A stretch of 64,000 nucleotides of DNA from Schistocephalus solidus (GCA_017591395.1 WEDG01004482.1:186001-250000); one strand, 5' to 3'. Shown: positions 1-11,726, counted from the first letter of the stretch. Program-made: numbers and translations. The notes: generated by a model not told the origin, from the sequence alone.

Positions 1-59
1 ATCGTCCGAGGCTCGCATTTCATGATTACAATCATGGCCAACCCATTACTTAACCTACA

Positions 60-260
60 AACACCACTTGTATCCTATCTCCACTCCTTCCCAGTCCCAA
101 CGTCTACAACCTTCCAACCTCGTCATACGGATGGACTTTGAACGTGAGGTAGCTAACCAAGTATAGACTTATAACCCTGTAAAAACCATATATATTCAAA
201 CTCAGTATAATCGCATGGTCCTGATGATGCATTATCAAAAGCACTTGCCTGCTGAATGGA
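60..260 (+). repeat. PLE 3'-tail remnant with decayed hammerhead
   Basis: This stretch resembles the one at 38940-39160: both have a pyrimidine-rich C/T segment, a phrase like ccaacctcg, then ataaaccctgt and an HHR-like end. At 221-227 there is an intact CTGATGA core, followed by a short stem II (228-236), AAAA where GAAA is expected, and AGCA/TGCT that can pair as stem III. The base after stem III is G, which a hammerhead cannot use, and stem I is not paired. In the PLE-2 copies such sequence lies just after the endonuclease stop codon, so I read this as a detached 3' end. No coding part is visible. Confidence 0.4.
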
Positions 261-300
261 CTTTTAAAACACACTTCAATTAGAGTGTGTCCATTTAAAA

Positions 301-3300
301 TCTTAAATAAGGACATCAACCAAATATGGTTTTGCCTTGAATACCCAAAACCAAAGTACGTGTATATGTAAGTTGCCCGAGATGGAAAAAAAAATTTAAA
401 CACTCTGATCGGTGTGGACACATTGTGCATCTTTGTTGTGTGCGTAAGTTTCAGGAAACGGTCGATAGGTATATAACTCATATTCGGTTTCTACAAAAAT
501 AGCTATTAGGCGCTTTCATTTTAAATCTTTGGAGACAGTAGTTTAACTAATAAATTCCTAAGGCTTGAAATACTATGACCATACTTGGCCAGTGTAACCA
601 AATAAGAGCCTCAAACTGTATCCAAAACCGCCCGAAAGAGCTTAATTGTTTATCCGATTGCATGTTTACAAGCTTAACATTAACTCCGTCATTTTCACTT
701 TCTTGCCCTAATATTTCAAGTTATGCGAAAATGAAAGTCATTGATTATATTTGATTAACTTTGTTTGGCCAATGGGCAGGTACAGTAGATTGCCTTACTT
801 TTAAAAAGATAAGATTGCACGTTGAAATTTTATTCTGACGCACATTTTAGTTAGGTCACTTTTGTTCATTGAATTGAACTGAGGTGCAGAATGCTGGTTA
901 CTTAAGATAAGTTCATTTAATATCATGGCAAATTCAACGATTCTTAATTTTCAGGAGTTTGCCTTCGTTATGGACAGCTATGGAGCATGCGTTCTTGTTT
1001 GTGCATGCAATAATATAAACGAACATTAGTATAAGTCCAAAAAGTGTCTTAAATATCACTTAAGGGAACGAAACTTTTGTTTTGCGTTCACAAAAACCAA
1101 AAATGCACTTTTACGAAATCGAATTTCTTCGGGAAAACAAAGGTAAATAAAATTTAAAAAAATATGTTTTGCAAAGTTGCGAAGTCTTCCCTATAATACA
1201 CAATAATAAACTTTTGCGACTTCGCTTTTTACCAGACTGATATTTGTGACAAAAAATAAATATACATATGTCACAGCGTATGCGAATGATGCCCAGACAA
1301 TTTATGTCTGCAGTTGACTATGAATGAGTACGGATACCTGAAACATGAGGGGCGGAGATTTAGCATTTTTGAAAAAGTTTAGCAGAAAATCGACCAGTCC
1401 ACTGCGAATTTTTAATCCTAAAAGGGAGCCTAAAATAGATAAATATAGTGACAAAGGCTTTAATATAAAGCAAAAATGTGAGTTCTTTCGATTTCAGTAG
1501 ACAATTTAATGACTTATTTCCACAGAAGTGTAAAAAGTCATATGCTTCATTTTTGCGTTGTTTTAACCTTGGAAAAAGTTGAGGTAAATAGATATTTGAC
1601 AGCGAAATATCTAATCCTAATGCGTTATTAAATATATCTTCGGCATATTAATTGCTATAATTGTTTTTTGACGTTCATTTCTCTTGGTAAAGAGTTCTTC
1701 ATCTGCATTAGAATAGCTCAAAACGCACTACTTCGGTAACATTTTCAAGAAATATGTTATTATTAAGGTTTTTGATTAAAATATAGAACAGGGTTTACAT
1801 TTATGAGAAATCGACTGAAAAAGCTGAAAATCGTAAATTATTCACCACTATTTCAAGGGCGATTGGAAACGCAACGTAATCGAACATTCGCCATACTTGT
1901 AAGGAAATTTGAAAGAAAAGAAAAGAAAAATGTCCCCTTGATATATAAAAAGTTAGCTCTTACCATTTAACTTAACAATTTTACTTAAATAACTTAGCCA
2001 ATGATCGGACTGTAATCGCATGAACTAACTAAAGATTTATTCCTATCGGCAAAGTCAAGATAAAATCTGTTTACCTATGTTAAATGCATCTCAAGCAGCG
2101 TAGAAACGGAGGATATCAGCCAATTATCATGAAATCATGCATAAATATTTGCTCAAAATGTTGACTGTGTTAACGGTTTTGTGTCAAATTACTAGTATTC
2201 TGGAAAATTCACTAGTTAACTATTCTCAAACGTTATTTTACTTTTGCTGCCATATGCACTCGTTTTTGCATTTAAAAAGTAATTTTTCTAGGTTGCCTGG
2301 ATTTTCCTTTTTATTGAAATAATGACTCATTCTGAAAAACGTAATATAAATTTATAAACCGCAATATGCCTTCGTATTACGAACTGTCGGTCCTTTACTG
2401 CTGTAAGATTTTGTAGTATCAGCTTTGTCTGATTTTGCACACCAGGGCTTTTCTTGTGAAATTCATGCAACTTCATGAGATAGGGAAGCTATTGAAAGTT
2501 ATAGAGGAACTTTATTTGGATGTTTCCAGGTATATATGGGTGAAATCCATTCCTTAATCTTCAAAACACATTAAAGTTAGTATAAATTGTTTTATCCTCC
2601 TTAGATGGTGGATGGTAAAACTACTAAAACTTGTGCAAATGTAAGAAAATTCCTCCTTAGTTAGGTGAAAGTATATGTCGATTTTATTTAAATTTAATTT
2701 GCTCGCCCAGCGGGCCGATCAAACAACAAAAGGCATTGTTTAAAAAATCCAAAAATGTTGGACATGGTTTAAGAAATAAGATACCTGACGTATAATGTGC
2801 ACTGAAATTTCAAAAATGCATACGGAATAATTGAAGTATTTTTGTTGTATTACATAACGAATTCGCATACTCAAAAACGAAAAGAAAAATATGCTACTCA
2901 AAATAGACAATTTTGAAATCCATTTTATTATACTCAGCCTAACTGTTTCCAGCCATTACAGCAATATGAGGTATGGAAGCCAAGTAGCCATCTGACTAGA
3001 GGAAACTTCAAACGGTCTACACAGAATTTAACATAATACTGCCTTTTATAAATCCATAAACACGCAGTTTGACAAGGCAGAAGTGTTTGGAATGATTTGC
3101 TTGTACTAATTAATTGACTAAACGGTTATGTCTGACCTATTGTCTAGAGACTGACATATAGTCCAAAAAAATGAGATTCAATTTATGCTGACAGTATTTC
3201 GCCACAAACATTCTGTGCTCACATCATGCAGCATCTCAAGATGCTCATTCTTACACGCCTAGAGTTTATATTTTCAGGAACATAGAAGGTTATTTAGTGA

Positions 3301-4217
3301 TTACTTCCTGAGTATTCATTTTTTGTAGAACTTACCAATGTGGTAAAATACAATTTTATCTCCTGGAATTATTATTCTGCTTTTAAATGCAGAATAGCAC
3401 AAATTTTCAAACCGGACGTTTGAGTTTGAAACCATGCTTCCATTCCTTAAAATAGCGTGCAAATTTGCATTTCACCTCACTCGTTAACACCAAAAACTAA
3501 CCTTAGAGTGCACAGGGGCTATCATATCATATAATAACTTTATTACTGATATTTTCCTTACCTAGGACGAAGTCTGCAAAGGTTTGTTTGTCCTGAGATA
3601 ATTAACCATGCACGAACTCCTAGCATCTAAAAAGCCTTAATGTGCACAAAATATGTCCGGCTTTCCGAATAAATTTAACTTTATGCCTTTACATTTGAGG
3701 AAAAGACTGATTTGTGCAATGTTTAGCCTTTTGACTACAATGCAAAACGCCTATTTTTTTATCCTTTCGGTCGTTCAAATTTTAATTTCTATGATTTACA
3801 AGTTTCTCACTTAGTTTAATTTTTATATACAGCAGCAAACTAGCTTTTATTCATATACAAATCATTAACATAAGGAGTTAGTTAAATTGCTGTTTCTCAT
3901 GGGCTGTTTAGGCATTTCTGGAACAGGAAATTAAGAGCCATTCTTTTATCCAAATTGCTATTTTTAGGGTAAAAAATACTTGTCTTGAACAGGATTAATT
4001 CACAATAATATTTTTACAGTCGATCTTATTGGCAACTGAAAGCATACATTTCAAAAGAAACATCATTTTTGCGCAAGGGTTGCCAAACCGTGCTTCCGCA
4101 ACTAATTTTGATTGTAAAATTATCCCATCTCTGTTGATTTGAGCAGTTTTTTTAAAAATGTTAACAATTTCAGATAGTCAAAAATTAAATTAAATAGGTA
4201 GCCCTTTATGTGGGATC
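301..4217. other. AT-rich stretch, nothing recognised
   Basis: No open frame with protein-like composition, no tRNA-like box, no long repeat and no microsatellite seen. Short open frames here are AT-rich chance ORFs. Confidence 0.5.
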
Positions 4218-4580
4218 TTAACTTTCGCTTCGAGTGTATTTACGTGAGACAGCAACTGACAATACCTCTAAAGATTGATGAGTGGCGTCTACCAATTGAA
4301 TGCTAACAAGCAGTTCAAAAGGTTTTTCATCATTACATATTTTTGAAGATAAGTAGTAACTTTCAGGGGCACCTAAATTATATAAGAACCCATAAGCTTT
4401 ATATGGTATAAAAACAGATGCCTTTTTATATCTAGAAATTAACCATAGCTTTTCCGGGTTAATTACGGTTTCAAACAAGCAACAAACATCAGCAGTGTGA
4501 GGCAAACATTTAAATTTAATCGTCTTTTTTTCGTAAAATTGTATTATTTTTGCGGAAGCATTCTCGGCCGTAGCATCCAA
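4218..4580 (-). CDS. Unidentified 120-codon open frame
   Basis: A complete frame from ATG to stop, with a less biased residue mix than most frames around it (a KFKCLPHTADVCCLFE segment near residues 22-37, few low-complexity runs, acidic C-terminal half). I do not recognise a family. There is no signal peptide, no membrane segment and no metal-binding array. No neighbouring exon or mobile-element feature was found on either side, so it could be a lone exon, an old retroelement fragment or chance. No splice sites could be assigned with confidence. Confidence 0.25.
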   Translation of the reverse strand: MDATAENASAKIIQFYEKKTIKFKCLPHTADVCCLFETVINPEKLWLISRYKKASVFIPYKAYGFLYNLGAPESYYLSSKICNDEKPFELLVSIQLVDATHQSLEVLSVAVSRKYTRSES

Positions 4581-7204
4581 AGAAGGTGACGACTATATCG
4601 ATTTGGTTTTTGTGTCTCATGCAGAAATCCTATGTTAAACATTGCCCAGCTTAGTAATTTTATATTACCTTTACGGAGAGGACGGAAATGTCAAACCTGT
4701 TAGATTTCCCGGATACAGCAGCTGACCTGCGTATTTACGACTTGCATAATTAAGGGCCTTTGGTTTCTTCCCTTCCTAGGTAGGGACTAATTTTAGGATA
4801 TTGTACTTTATGTGTGCGCCTTTAAAATGCCAACAAAAATTCCTTCCCGTAGATCGTGACAACAATTAATCGTCATGTTCAGGGGTCTTCACAGGCATCT
4901 ATGATTATTCAAAGTCAATCGCTTGTAGGATTTGGTAACCAAGTGTTGTTTTTAGTCAGTTTTTATGCAGCAGCAGGAAAAAGCAAAGGTTAAAATTTTT
5001 GAAAAGGTAGAAAGACTGCGAAAAAGTAACAGACCGTAACGTCTTTGATCAGCTTTAATAAAACAAAAGAGTTTACATATATTTGAATTCAATGATTAAA
5101 CTGGATGATATTTATTAATCGCTTTTCTGATTTCTACTGTCCACACGTATTTCAACTTTTCCCATTATTACTTCTAAATGTACGTAGTCAGTGCGAGTCG
5201 GAAAAGGTAGGGGACTAATGAATTTTTGGTTCCTATTAGGAGCAAAAAAACAAAGTAATATCTAACACATTTGGTGTTATTTGTTCAATTTGAGCCCACT
5301 TTTATTCGGGGACCATGAACTTTTAAAAGGCAATATGATCTTGAATAGTTTGCTGGATCAAATGGCTCTGAGGGAACACAATTCAACATGTCTAACAGAG
5401 ATTATAAAAATTGTATTTTGGGAAAATATTATTAAAAATTAGTTTTAAATTAATTATTTTTAATAAATAAATTACTGTTTTGAACTCGATGTAGCCCCAA
5501 CCAGCAACATTTAACTTTTGCCACTGACGAGTTAAAAGCTCTTGATTATGGATTAAAAGCTAACTCCAGGCCTCACGCCCTACCTTTCTCAAAATTTGCA
5601 CAAAAGATTTTCTCTTTTAGGTAAATTTTTCAATTATTAAGGATATGCCATGAAAATCTTTGGTGAGGCTCCTTTGCTATAGGAGCGGTAACACATACCC
5701 GTTTTATAATCCTTGCTCCGCTGGCAAGGAACTCGCAATCCATAGGGTGATTTCAACCAAATAACAGCCTTTTACGTATCGCCATCAAATTACTATGTAG
5801 CTTTCGAATCTCAAAAACTATTCCGATAATTGCAATGTATATGTGTGTTAAGTTGACTTTTTCATTGACGTTCCCATTTTCCTTACGGAACTCAGCCACC
5901 CACCTCAATCTCCCATTCCCAAATATAGTACCCTTAAACGAGTCCAGGAGAGCCCATTTGTGCTATACCAATATCCAAGGGGCTTGAAGCGTTGCCGAAT
6001 GCATATTTTATATTTTTTCACCAAAACAAATTGAACACACCTGAATCTATCAGATTGCGCAAAAAGCCGTGGCTCGGAAGGATTCCGACCGATGGGATAA
6101 CATGGTACTGCTCTTATGACCATAATGGCTTCTTCTTACTGTGCTCTTTACAGCCCTCTTTTTCAGTTGTTATCTGAACCACCCCACTACTGGTTTTGTT
6201 AAATCCTTGTCCATTGTTCAAGGAAAATATGTGTTTGGCAGGCATACACGAGCTGTTCAGATCTATCGGCAGCTGCGACCTATTCTACTTTCAGTCCTAT
6301 TGGCGATGTCATAATGCTGGTCGTAGACGGATGCAGGAGAAGGGTTGGTCACTGCTGCACAAGTATACTATCCTTGTAAACTGCATTAAATGGCCTAAAT
6401 CATTAAATTTTAAAAGAAATTCAAAAATGTGTTTTATTTTTAGAAAGCTTAACATCAGTCAACGTATCATGCAGAAATAAACCAAATTAATTGATTTTCG
6501 TTTCCCAACTGCGTGGTCGTTAGATTGTACTCCAAGAAGGCTAGAATTTGGCTTTTAACCTTTAAAAATTATGAGATTTGTTTTCGTGAAAAACCCATTC
6601 ATACAGCATCATAGTTACCATTTATTAAGGATGTATAGAACAACATGATACACATCCGTTGGAAGGTTCTTTTATTCCTAAATGACGTCCCTTTAGTATT
6701 GAAGAAAATAACACGATTTTTCTTACACGAAAAGTATGCAGCCTGTAGTAAGGAAACCATTTGTAAAAGTGTAACTGCAGGTCTGGTTAAGCATTCATTG
6801 GAAATTGGAAATGTTAATTTAAAACGAACAGAATCACTTACGCGACAGAACACTTCCATAAAACATGAATTACTGCCATAGGATTCTTAAAAAGGGTTTA
6901 AAAATTAATTCGAAAAATGCACAGTAATTACGTTCTCCCTTTTTACGGTGTGTAGTCATTGTAGGAAACCCAAAGCCATCTCAATTAAAATTCAGTATCC
7001 CATCATGCCTGAAATATCTTGAAAAGATGTTGCACGATGGTGAGCATTAGAACTCCCGTATAACTAAGCCTTTGTATTGGTTCCTGATATTGCTTAGCTT
7101 CTTTAATTTACTTGCAGTTTACTTCTCCTCTGCCCACCTGAGTACGGGTCAAGTGATGGACATCGGCGAAATCGACGTTTGGCCATTGTCATAGAGAACA
7201 TTTA
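4581..7204. other. AT-rich stretch, nothing firm
   Basis: Several overlapping short frames on both strands (about 5905-6480 and 6599-6881) are shadows of one another and show no recognisable motif. No repeat recognised. Confidence 0.45.
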
Positions 7205-7285
7205 TTGTTAAGTGGGGGCTTACCGATCATTTATGGTACTCGTTCACCCTGTTATGTCTTGGGACTCACTCGTGTATATTACCAA
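7205..7285 (-). repeat. Family A repeat, head fragment
   Basis: The segment with gggggcttaccgatca and cactcg resembles the head-side portion of family A as seen at 63300-63370 (gggcgctcactgatcgg, gactcactcgtcc). Only this part is present; no A/B box or hammerhead accompanies it. Confidence 0.4.
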
Positions 7286-7689
7286 AAGCCGCACAACAAT
7301 AACGAACTTTGTGGCAGAGGGAATTCATGCATAGGAAGGATGACATAGCTGACATAGATAGGAAGGACATTTTTGGCTTATTTATTTCAAATTTAGCTAG
7401 ACCAAACAAAGTGAACTTCATATATTAACTTCATAAACGGAGTTTTAAAGCAATTAAGCTTTCTACACGTAAGATGGATTTTACCATTCCTTCTAAAGTC
7501 TTCTTAGCACGCTTCAACTCCTTTTTAAGAAGTGCCTTATTCCCTCAACGAAGACCATAAGCCAAACTTAACAACCAGTTAGATAATTCATGAAATCGAA
7601 CTTCGTAGCTCTCGCAGCTCATAATTTGAGGAAATGAAAATAGAATGACATTACCGACAAAGACAATGGAGACTTGAATGGCCAATTCT

Positions 7690-8000
7690 GGCTCAATATC
7701 TGATGAGCGCCTACCTACCAGTGTAAAAAGTCTCGATCGATTACCACAAAGCAATGAAGCCGTGGGGCAACGCTTAGAGCGTTGGACTTCTAACCAACAG
7801 GTCACTGGTTTAAACATCCATGGTGCACCACCTTGTGTTCGGTATACATGGCTGATGACGGTCAATGGACCAGGAATGTCTATTCCAGTCTTCCTTGTCA
7901 TTGTCGGCAATTTTCAGTTGCCTAAAGTACTAGCTGCTGGCGGGGCTTGAGCATGAGCTCCAAGGCAAAATTGGACGATTGAGTCCCGTAACCAGTCAGT
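7690..8000 (+). mobile_element. Family A tRNA-headed repeat (SINE/satellite type)
   Basis: A dispersed copy of family A. It reads: a tRNA-like head (ggggcaacgcttagagcgtt for the A-box side, a decayed B box near 7805), then the tail with ggctgatgacgg, then tccttgtcattgtcgg. It continues into the start of a further unit (actagctgctggcggggc, gagctccaagg, cagtcagtgag). The tail-to-head junction inside a dispersed copy means that more than one unit length was inserted, as in the tandem array at 42898-43788. Open frames drawn through it (90 and 121 codons) are not genes. Confidence 0.75.
7847..7890 (+). ncRNA. Type I hammerhead-like motif in family A copy
   Basis: CTGATGA core at 7852-7858; stem II is GGTC/GACC around loop AATG; GGAA stands where GAAA is expected (A13 to G); a short stem III ATGTCTAT; H17 is T; then CCAGTC for stem I. 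Compared with the other copies, stem II has changed from GGCT/AGCC to GGTC/GACC, two paired changes that keep the helix. Stem I pairs only over three base pairs here. Probably inactive in this copy. Confidence 0.6.
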
Positions 8001-10400
8001 GAGTATCCACCAATCTATAGTAGAAAGGCACTTAGAACTAATGTTTTTCACCCGTTTCCGGAATGGGGCATGACAGGTTTAACTAAGCGTTTTTAAAAAA
8101 TTAAATTGAGAACAGTCACCTCCGAATTTGCGTCAAGGGTTATTGATTTGTTTGCACCCCTATAAGTGTCAAATTTCGTTGCTATTGCTATATCTAAAGA
8201 TGGGTTACTGCAGGAGTTAGAAAGCTCTGAATAATAAACAATTTTTTCCGGTTCTAGAAAATACTTCTCGTTTGCTCATACAATCTCCTGTGTCTCGAAC
8301 CCTCGCATGAATTCAAAAAACTTTAAATAAGTGGCTGTCAAACAGAAAGAGTTTGTAGACAAGTTGTGTGTTTGCTATCGCAGAAAATGTCTTTTTTACA
8401 TAATGTTGGTTTGGTTACGTTTGTAAACGCGCTAGGAACGATTATAGGTATTTTTGAGAAATGGTCAGAAAATTCTGAATAAATTGATAGCCAGATTACT
8501 TAAACTTTGTTGATTTGGCTCTTAAAATTAAAATAAACTTTAAGCTACATTGACTGTCGGAGCTGCTACTAATAAAAAAGCGATCCATCCTTAAAAATCA
8601 ATTGCAGTCAGAAGCGAAACATTTTAAGAGGTAAATGCTGATATAATAAATTATTCGGGGATTCCGCACTTCTTATGCGTTCAACTGCATTATATTTTTC
8701 CCATATCCAATTTGCAAGCTATGTCTTTCAAATTTTTGAACTGTTACACAATGGCATGTTTTAATGTTGTTGTAACCGGCAATGTACTTGATTTTATTCT
8801 TTATTTTAAATTTAGCAATCACTGTTTAAACCGGTATTACGCGTAGCTATTGCGAAAAAATCTCCGTGAGATCCATTTGTGGATTTTTTAATACTTTTGC
8901 TGCAAATGACGTGGAAGCAATTGTCATTGTCACTACTAACTTCACTTAATTACTCAAGCAAAGGCATTTTTACTGCTGTGGCCCAAGTTAGGGAAACGAC
9001 ATAAATTACGGGTTTTCGAGATGAGGTTTTTTGTAGAAATTAAAATAATTTATTGCTGCTTTAAAGACAGTCTTTAAATGCTGCTTATAAATAAAAAAAG
9101 TCAGCTTTCGTATTTGAATTTCGAGATAAAAGGTGCTTGACCTATTTTATGATGCGATAATATTCTGATGTTTATTAAATCTTTTTCATATTCAAAGGCC
9201 TGCAAATGTAAACACTTTTTGGACAATATTTGCTTGGTCAAACTTCCTTATCAATTCATATATTTATCCCAAATATTTTACTATAAAGCATTTTTACGTC
9301 CATTGTTGGCAAAAAGTTAAAATTGTGTTGTTCATTCTGATTACTCTATGACCATCAGTTCTTGTTTTTCCTCTTAAGAATACGCAATCAAATTTTGAAA
9401 TCAAACAGTCTAGCTTAAAAATGAGATAGTTTTGAGTTCTTGCTTCTTCATACCTAACTTTCTAGTTGAATATATACCTAACAGCTGATATCTGACTTCT
9501 CTGAGCCGCAAAAAGCTTTGATTGAATAAACTGATTAATTTCGCCAAAATCTAGTGTGTTTTGTGGACAAACTCCTAGTGCTTTGAAGTGCCGCTGACAT
9601 CAAATGCAAAAATAATCGTCCACAAACATTACCACAAGGAAATGGATAGTTGTAATGTGAGGACATAAAATAACCTCACAGCCAACTCTTTTTACTGGAA
9701 CCTTTCTTACGGATAAGGTAGAGTCAGACTCACTATTAGGATGAACGATTCCAGTTAAACTAACAACAGCAAATATAGGAGTTTTTGTTCAGACGTTTAA
9801 TTGGTGTGCTCAAATGGTTTGACGATATGCCGTTCGAATGTGCCCAGTTAAGGGTGTTTACTGTCCTCTATATAATTTGTTTAAATTTATTTCCAAATCG
9901 TTTTCATGGAAGTTGATTTTCATTATCCTTCTCGCAAAGAGCATGTGCATTTCGCGAAAAAATGGCGTCTTACTTTTTTCCTTTCCAAAAATCGCGAATT
10001 TTTATTTCGATATCTCTTTTATTTCTGGCAGCAAATAAAGTCTTTTGTACAGAAAATCTAACACAAATCCCGCAAACGATAAGATAGTTTGAATTTTATC
10101 CAAAAAGCAATTTTATTTAGAAATATTATCCCTTTTTTGATGAAACCTAACAAGTAGTCATTAATCGTAGCAGATAAACTTAGTCGTAAATTGGAGTATA
10201 ATTATTATTGAAATTTATTATTTAAAACTTCGTACAAAATTCTTCACTATTTTTATATTTGCTCTGCTTCACATAATGAGTTGGCGGTGTTGAATAATTA
10301 AACAACAACTAAGATCAGTGAAGTTTTTTGTCTAAAAATTGACCGTTGGCTTAAAGTAAGAACTTTAGGGCTAAACCATCGATGATAGAATAATCCTTGG
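8001..10400. other. AT-rich stretch, nothing recognised
   Basis: No gene, RNA or repeat feature could be supported. Confidence 0.5.
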
Positions 10401-10746
10401 CTGATTAGAACTGGCCGACGGGGCAATGAAGTCAGAATTTCTTACCCCAGTCGTGCTGTAGTTGACGTACTGCATCAGCATATATATATAAACAGAATTT
10501 ATGGATTACATACGATGTAGTAGGCTGGGCGGGAGAGTAACTTGACCCAAATGTGATAAAATTCATGGCTCCCAGTGGGGCCTAGTAGCTCAGTTGGCTA
10601 GAACTTAGGCTGTATTAAAGCCTTCCCCTTGCTGGCGTGAGTTTAAATCCCACCGAGGCCGCCGAGTTTTTCACAAGTGAGTTATATGATGCCATAGAGG
10701 CCAGGCTAAAGAAACGGATCAAACTTCAGATGAAGCCGCAATCCCT

Positions 10747-10750
<4 letters not shown>
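10401..10750 (+). mobile_element. Family B tRNA-headed repeat, dispersed copy
   Basis: Shares with the array at 28755-30115 the order: catacgatgtagtaggctgg, aacttgaccca, tgataaaattcatggctccc, then a tRNA-like block at 10578-10660 (cctagtagctcagttggcta as A-box side, a decayed B box, closing accgaggccgccgag). The block folds roughly as a tRNA: a GGCCTMG/CGAGGCC acceptor, D arm, GGCT/AGCC anticodon stem, a long variable region and a GTGRGTTYRAATCCCAC T arm. The lost B-box bases and the repeat context argue against a working tRNA gene. Confidence 0.7.

Positions 10751-10826
<76 letters not shown>
10751..10826. repeat. (TA)n microsatellite
   Basis: Uninterrupted AT dinucleotides, about 76 bp, ending exactly where the 3' half of a hammerhead begins (GAAA at 10827). 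Open frames of alternating Ile/Tyr through such tracts are artefacts. Confidence 0.98.
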
Positions 10827-10830
<4 letters not shown>

Positions 10831-10843
10831 CACGTGTCTGGGC
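10827..10843 (+). ncRNA. 3' half of the same hammerhead
   Basis: GAAA, ACACGTGT and the GTC/TGGG cleavage junction are identical to the downstream copy. The CTGANGA side and stem II are missing because the (TA)n tract abuts GAAA. Confidence 0.7.
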
Positions 10844-11124
10844 TTTTAGCTAGAGCCCATGTCGGAAATACTGTATAAACGTCTTTGCCATATAAGATTC
10901 ATACTACTTTTAGTGCTACTTGTTTCTAGAATGGGCATTACGTGGTTATTTCACAGTGGTTGATTGTCTTCGACCAAAATGTTCATTGAAATTTCGGGTC
11001 TGACCCTAAAAATTCATGTCCAAATCACCTGAATCCATGTCCTGCACTTAATAATTTCAGAAATTACTCTCCCGATTATTCTCTGGAGTTCATATACCAG
11101 AAACCGCATAGAGGACGCTGGGGG

Positions 11125-11198
11125 ACCCACTGAGTAGCCGAACCCCTCGTTGCTGTGTCAAACAGCAGCAGAAACATCGGCGAAACACGTGTCTGGGT
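11125..11198 (+). ncRNA. Type I hammerhead ribozyme, mutated core
   Basis: Stem I is ACCCA (11125-11129) with TGGGT (11194-11198), five perfect pairs. The core is CTGAGTA at 11130-11136 where CTGANGA is expected, so G8 is T. Stem II opens with GCCGA (11137-11141) and TCGGC (11177-11181); an internal loop then leads to GCTGT/ACAGC closed by gtcaa. GAAA is at 11182-11185. Stem III is the eight-base palindrome ACACGTGT (three pairs, two-base loop), followed by C17 at 11193, a GUC cleavage triplet. All parts of a type I hammerhead are present in order; the G8 change predicts that this copy is slow or dead. Confidence 0.85.
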
Positions 11199-11240
11199 TT
11201 TTAGCTAGTACCTATGTTGGAAGTACGGTATAACGTCTTT

Positions 11241-11244
<4 letters not shown>

Positions 11245-11286
<42 letters not shown>
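11245..11286. repeat. (TA)n microsatellite
   Basis: About 42 bp of AT dinucleotides between the 355-bp unit and the left terminal repeat of PLE-1. Confidence 0.97.
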
Positions 11287-11290
<4 letters not shown>

Positions 11291-11423
11291 TGTTTCGGCA
11301 CGTGTTAAATGTTAACTGTTTTTTTACACTTACCACAAGTCTGACGACGACCTGGGGTACCAGCGTCGAAAATCTACATAGTAAAGTTACCTATTGTTTC
11401 CTAAAGAACGTCTTTGCTTCGAA
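11287..11423 (+). repeat. PLE-1 left terminal repeat
   Basis: Shares with 13863-13999 ccggcacgtgttaaat (one base differs), acttaccacaagtctgac, then gtaccag and tgtttcc, ending in tgcttcgaa. It contains a hairpin: CTGG/CCAG around GGTA, extended by GAC/GTC (11349-11367), preceded by CTGACGA and followed by GAAA. The two copies differ at a modest number of positions. Confidence 0.85.
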
Positions 11424-11726
11424 TTAAACTTCTTGGGATGCCTATTTTCTAATTTATACGTATGTCTTACGATCGCGAAGTTTTGCTACAATCTAGACGA
11501 TGGGAAGAGTGTGCAATACGCGAACAATTTTACGTGGGAACAGTTATCGTTTTCACATCAATGCTGAAAAATGAAAATTTTGCCCAAGTCTATCCAAATT
11601 AAAGTTGCCATAAGAACTACCCAAGGATATCAGTTTGCTAATCATTACGGACAAAGCATGCTCGGCGCGTTCATTTCAAATGCTCACTACAGACTACAGA
11701 AATTCTAAAATTCTAAAGAGCAATAT

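Larger units (their letters stand above)
10827..11246 (+). mobile_element. Retrozyme-like unit bounded by hammerheads
   Basis: The string gaaacacgtgtctggg occurs at 10827 and at 11182. The implied cleavage sites lie after 10838 and after 11193, so they bound a unit of 355 bp. After each site comes the same phrase (ttttagctag, then about 40 bases ending in gtctttgccata or gtcttttgccata), so the unit is repeated in tandem, about 1.15 copies. The first copy lacks the 5' part of its ribozyme, which is replaced by a (TA)n tract; the second runs into another (TA)n tract after 53 bp. There is no open frame. Short tandem HHR repeats of a few hundred bp without coding capacity are known as metazoan retrozymes, thought to be moved by PLEs; a PLE lies directly downstream. 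It could also be part of that PLE's own 5' leader. Confidence 0.7.

Noticed and set aside
10578..10660. A tRNA gene (Ser-like fold with long variable arm)
   Set aside because: The B box is decayed, the block is part of a repeat found in six further places (28797-29996 array and 59810), and the variable region has no regular stem. Kept as the head of family B.
10637..10828. Frames ending in alternating Ile/Tyr (also 13839-14048 and 43677-44012)
   Set aside because: Translation of (TA)n tracts.
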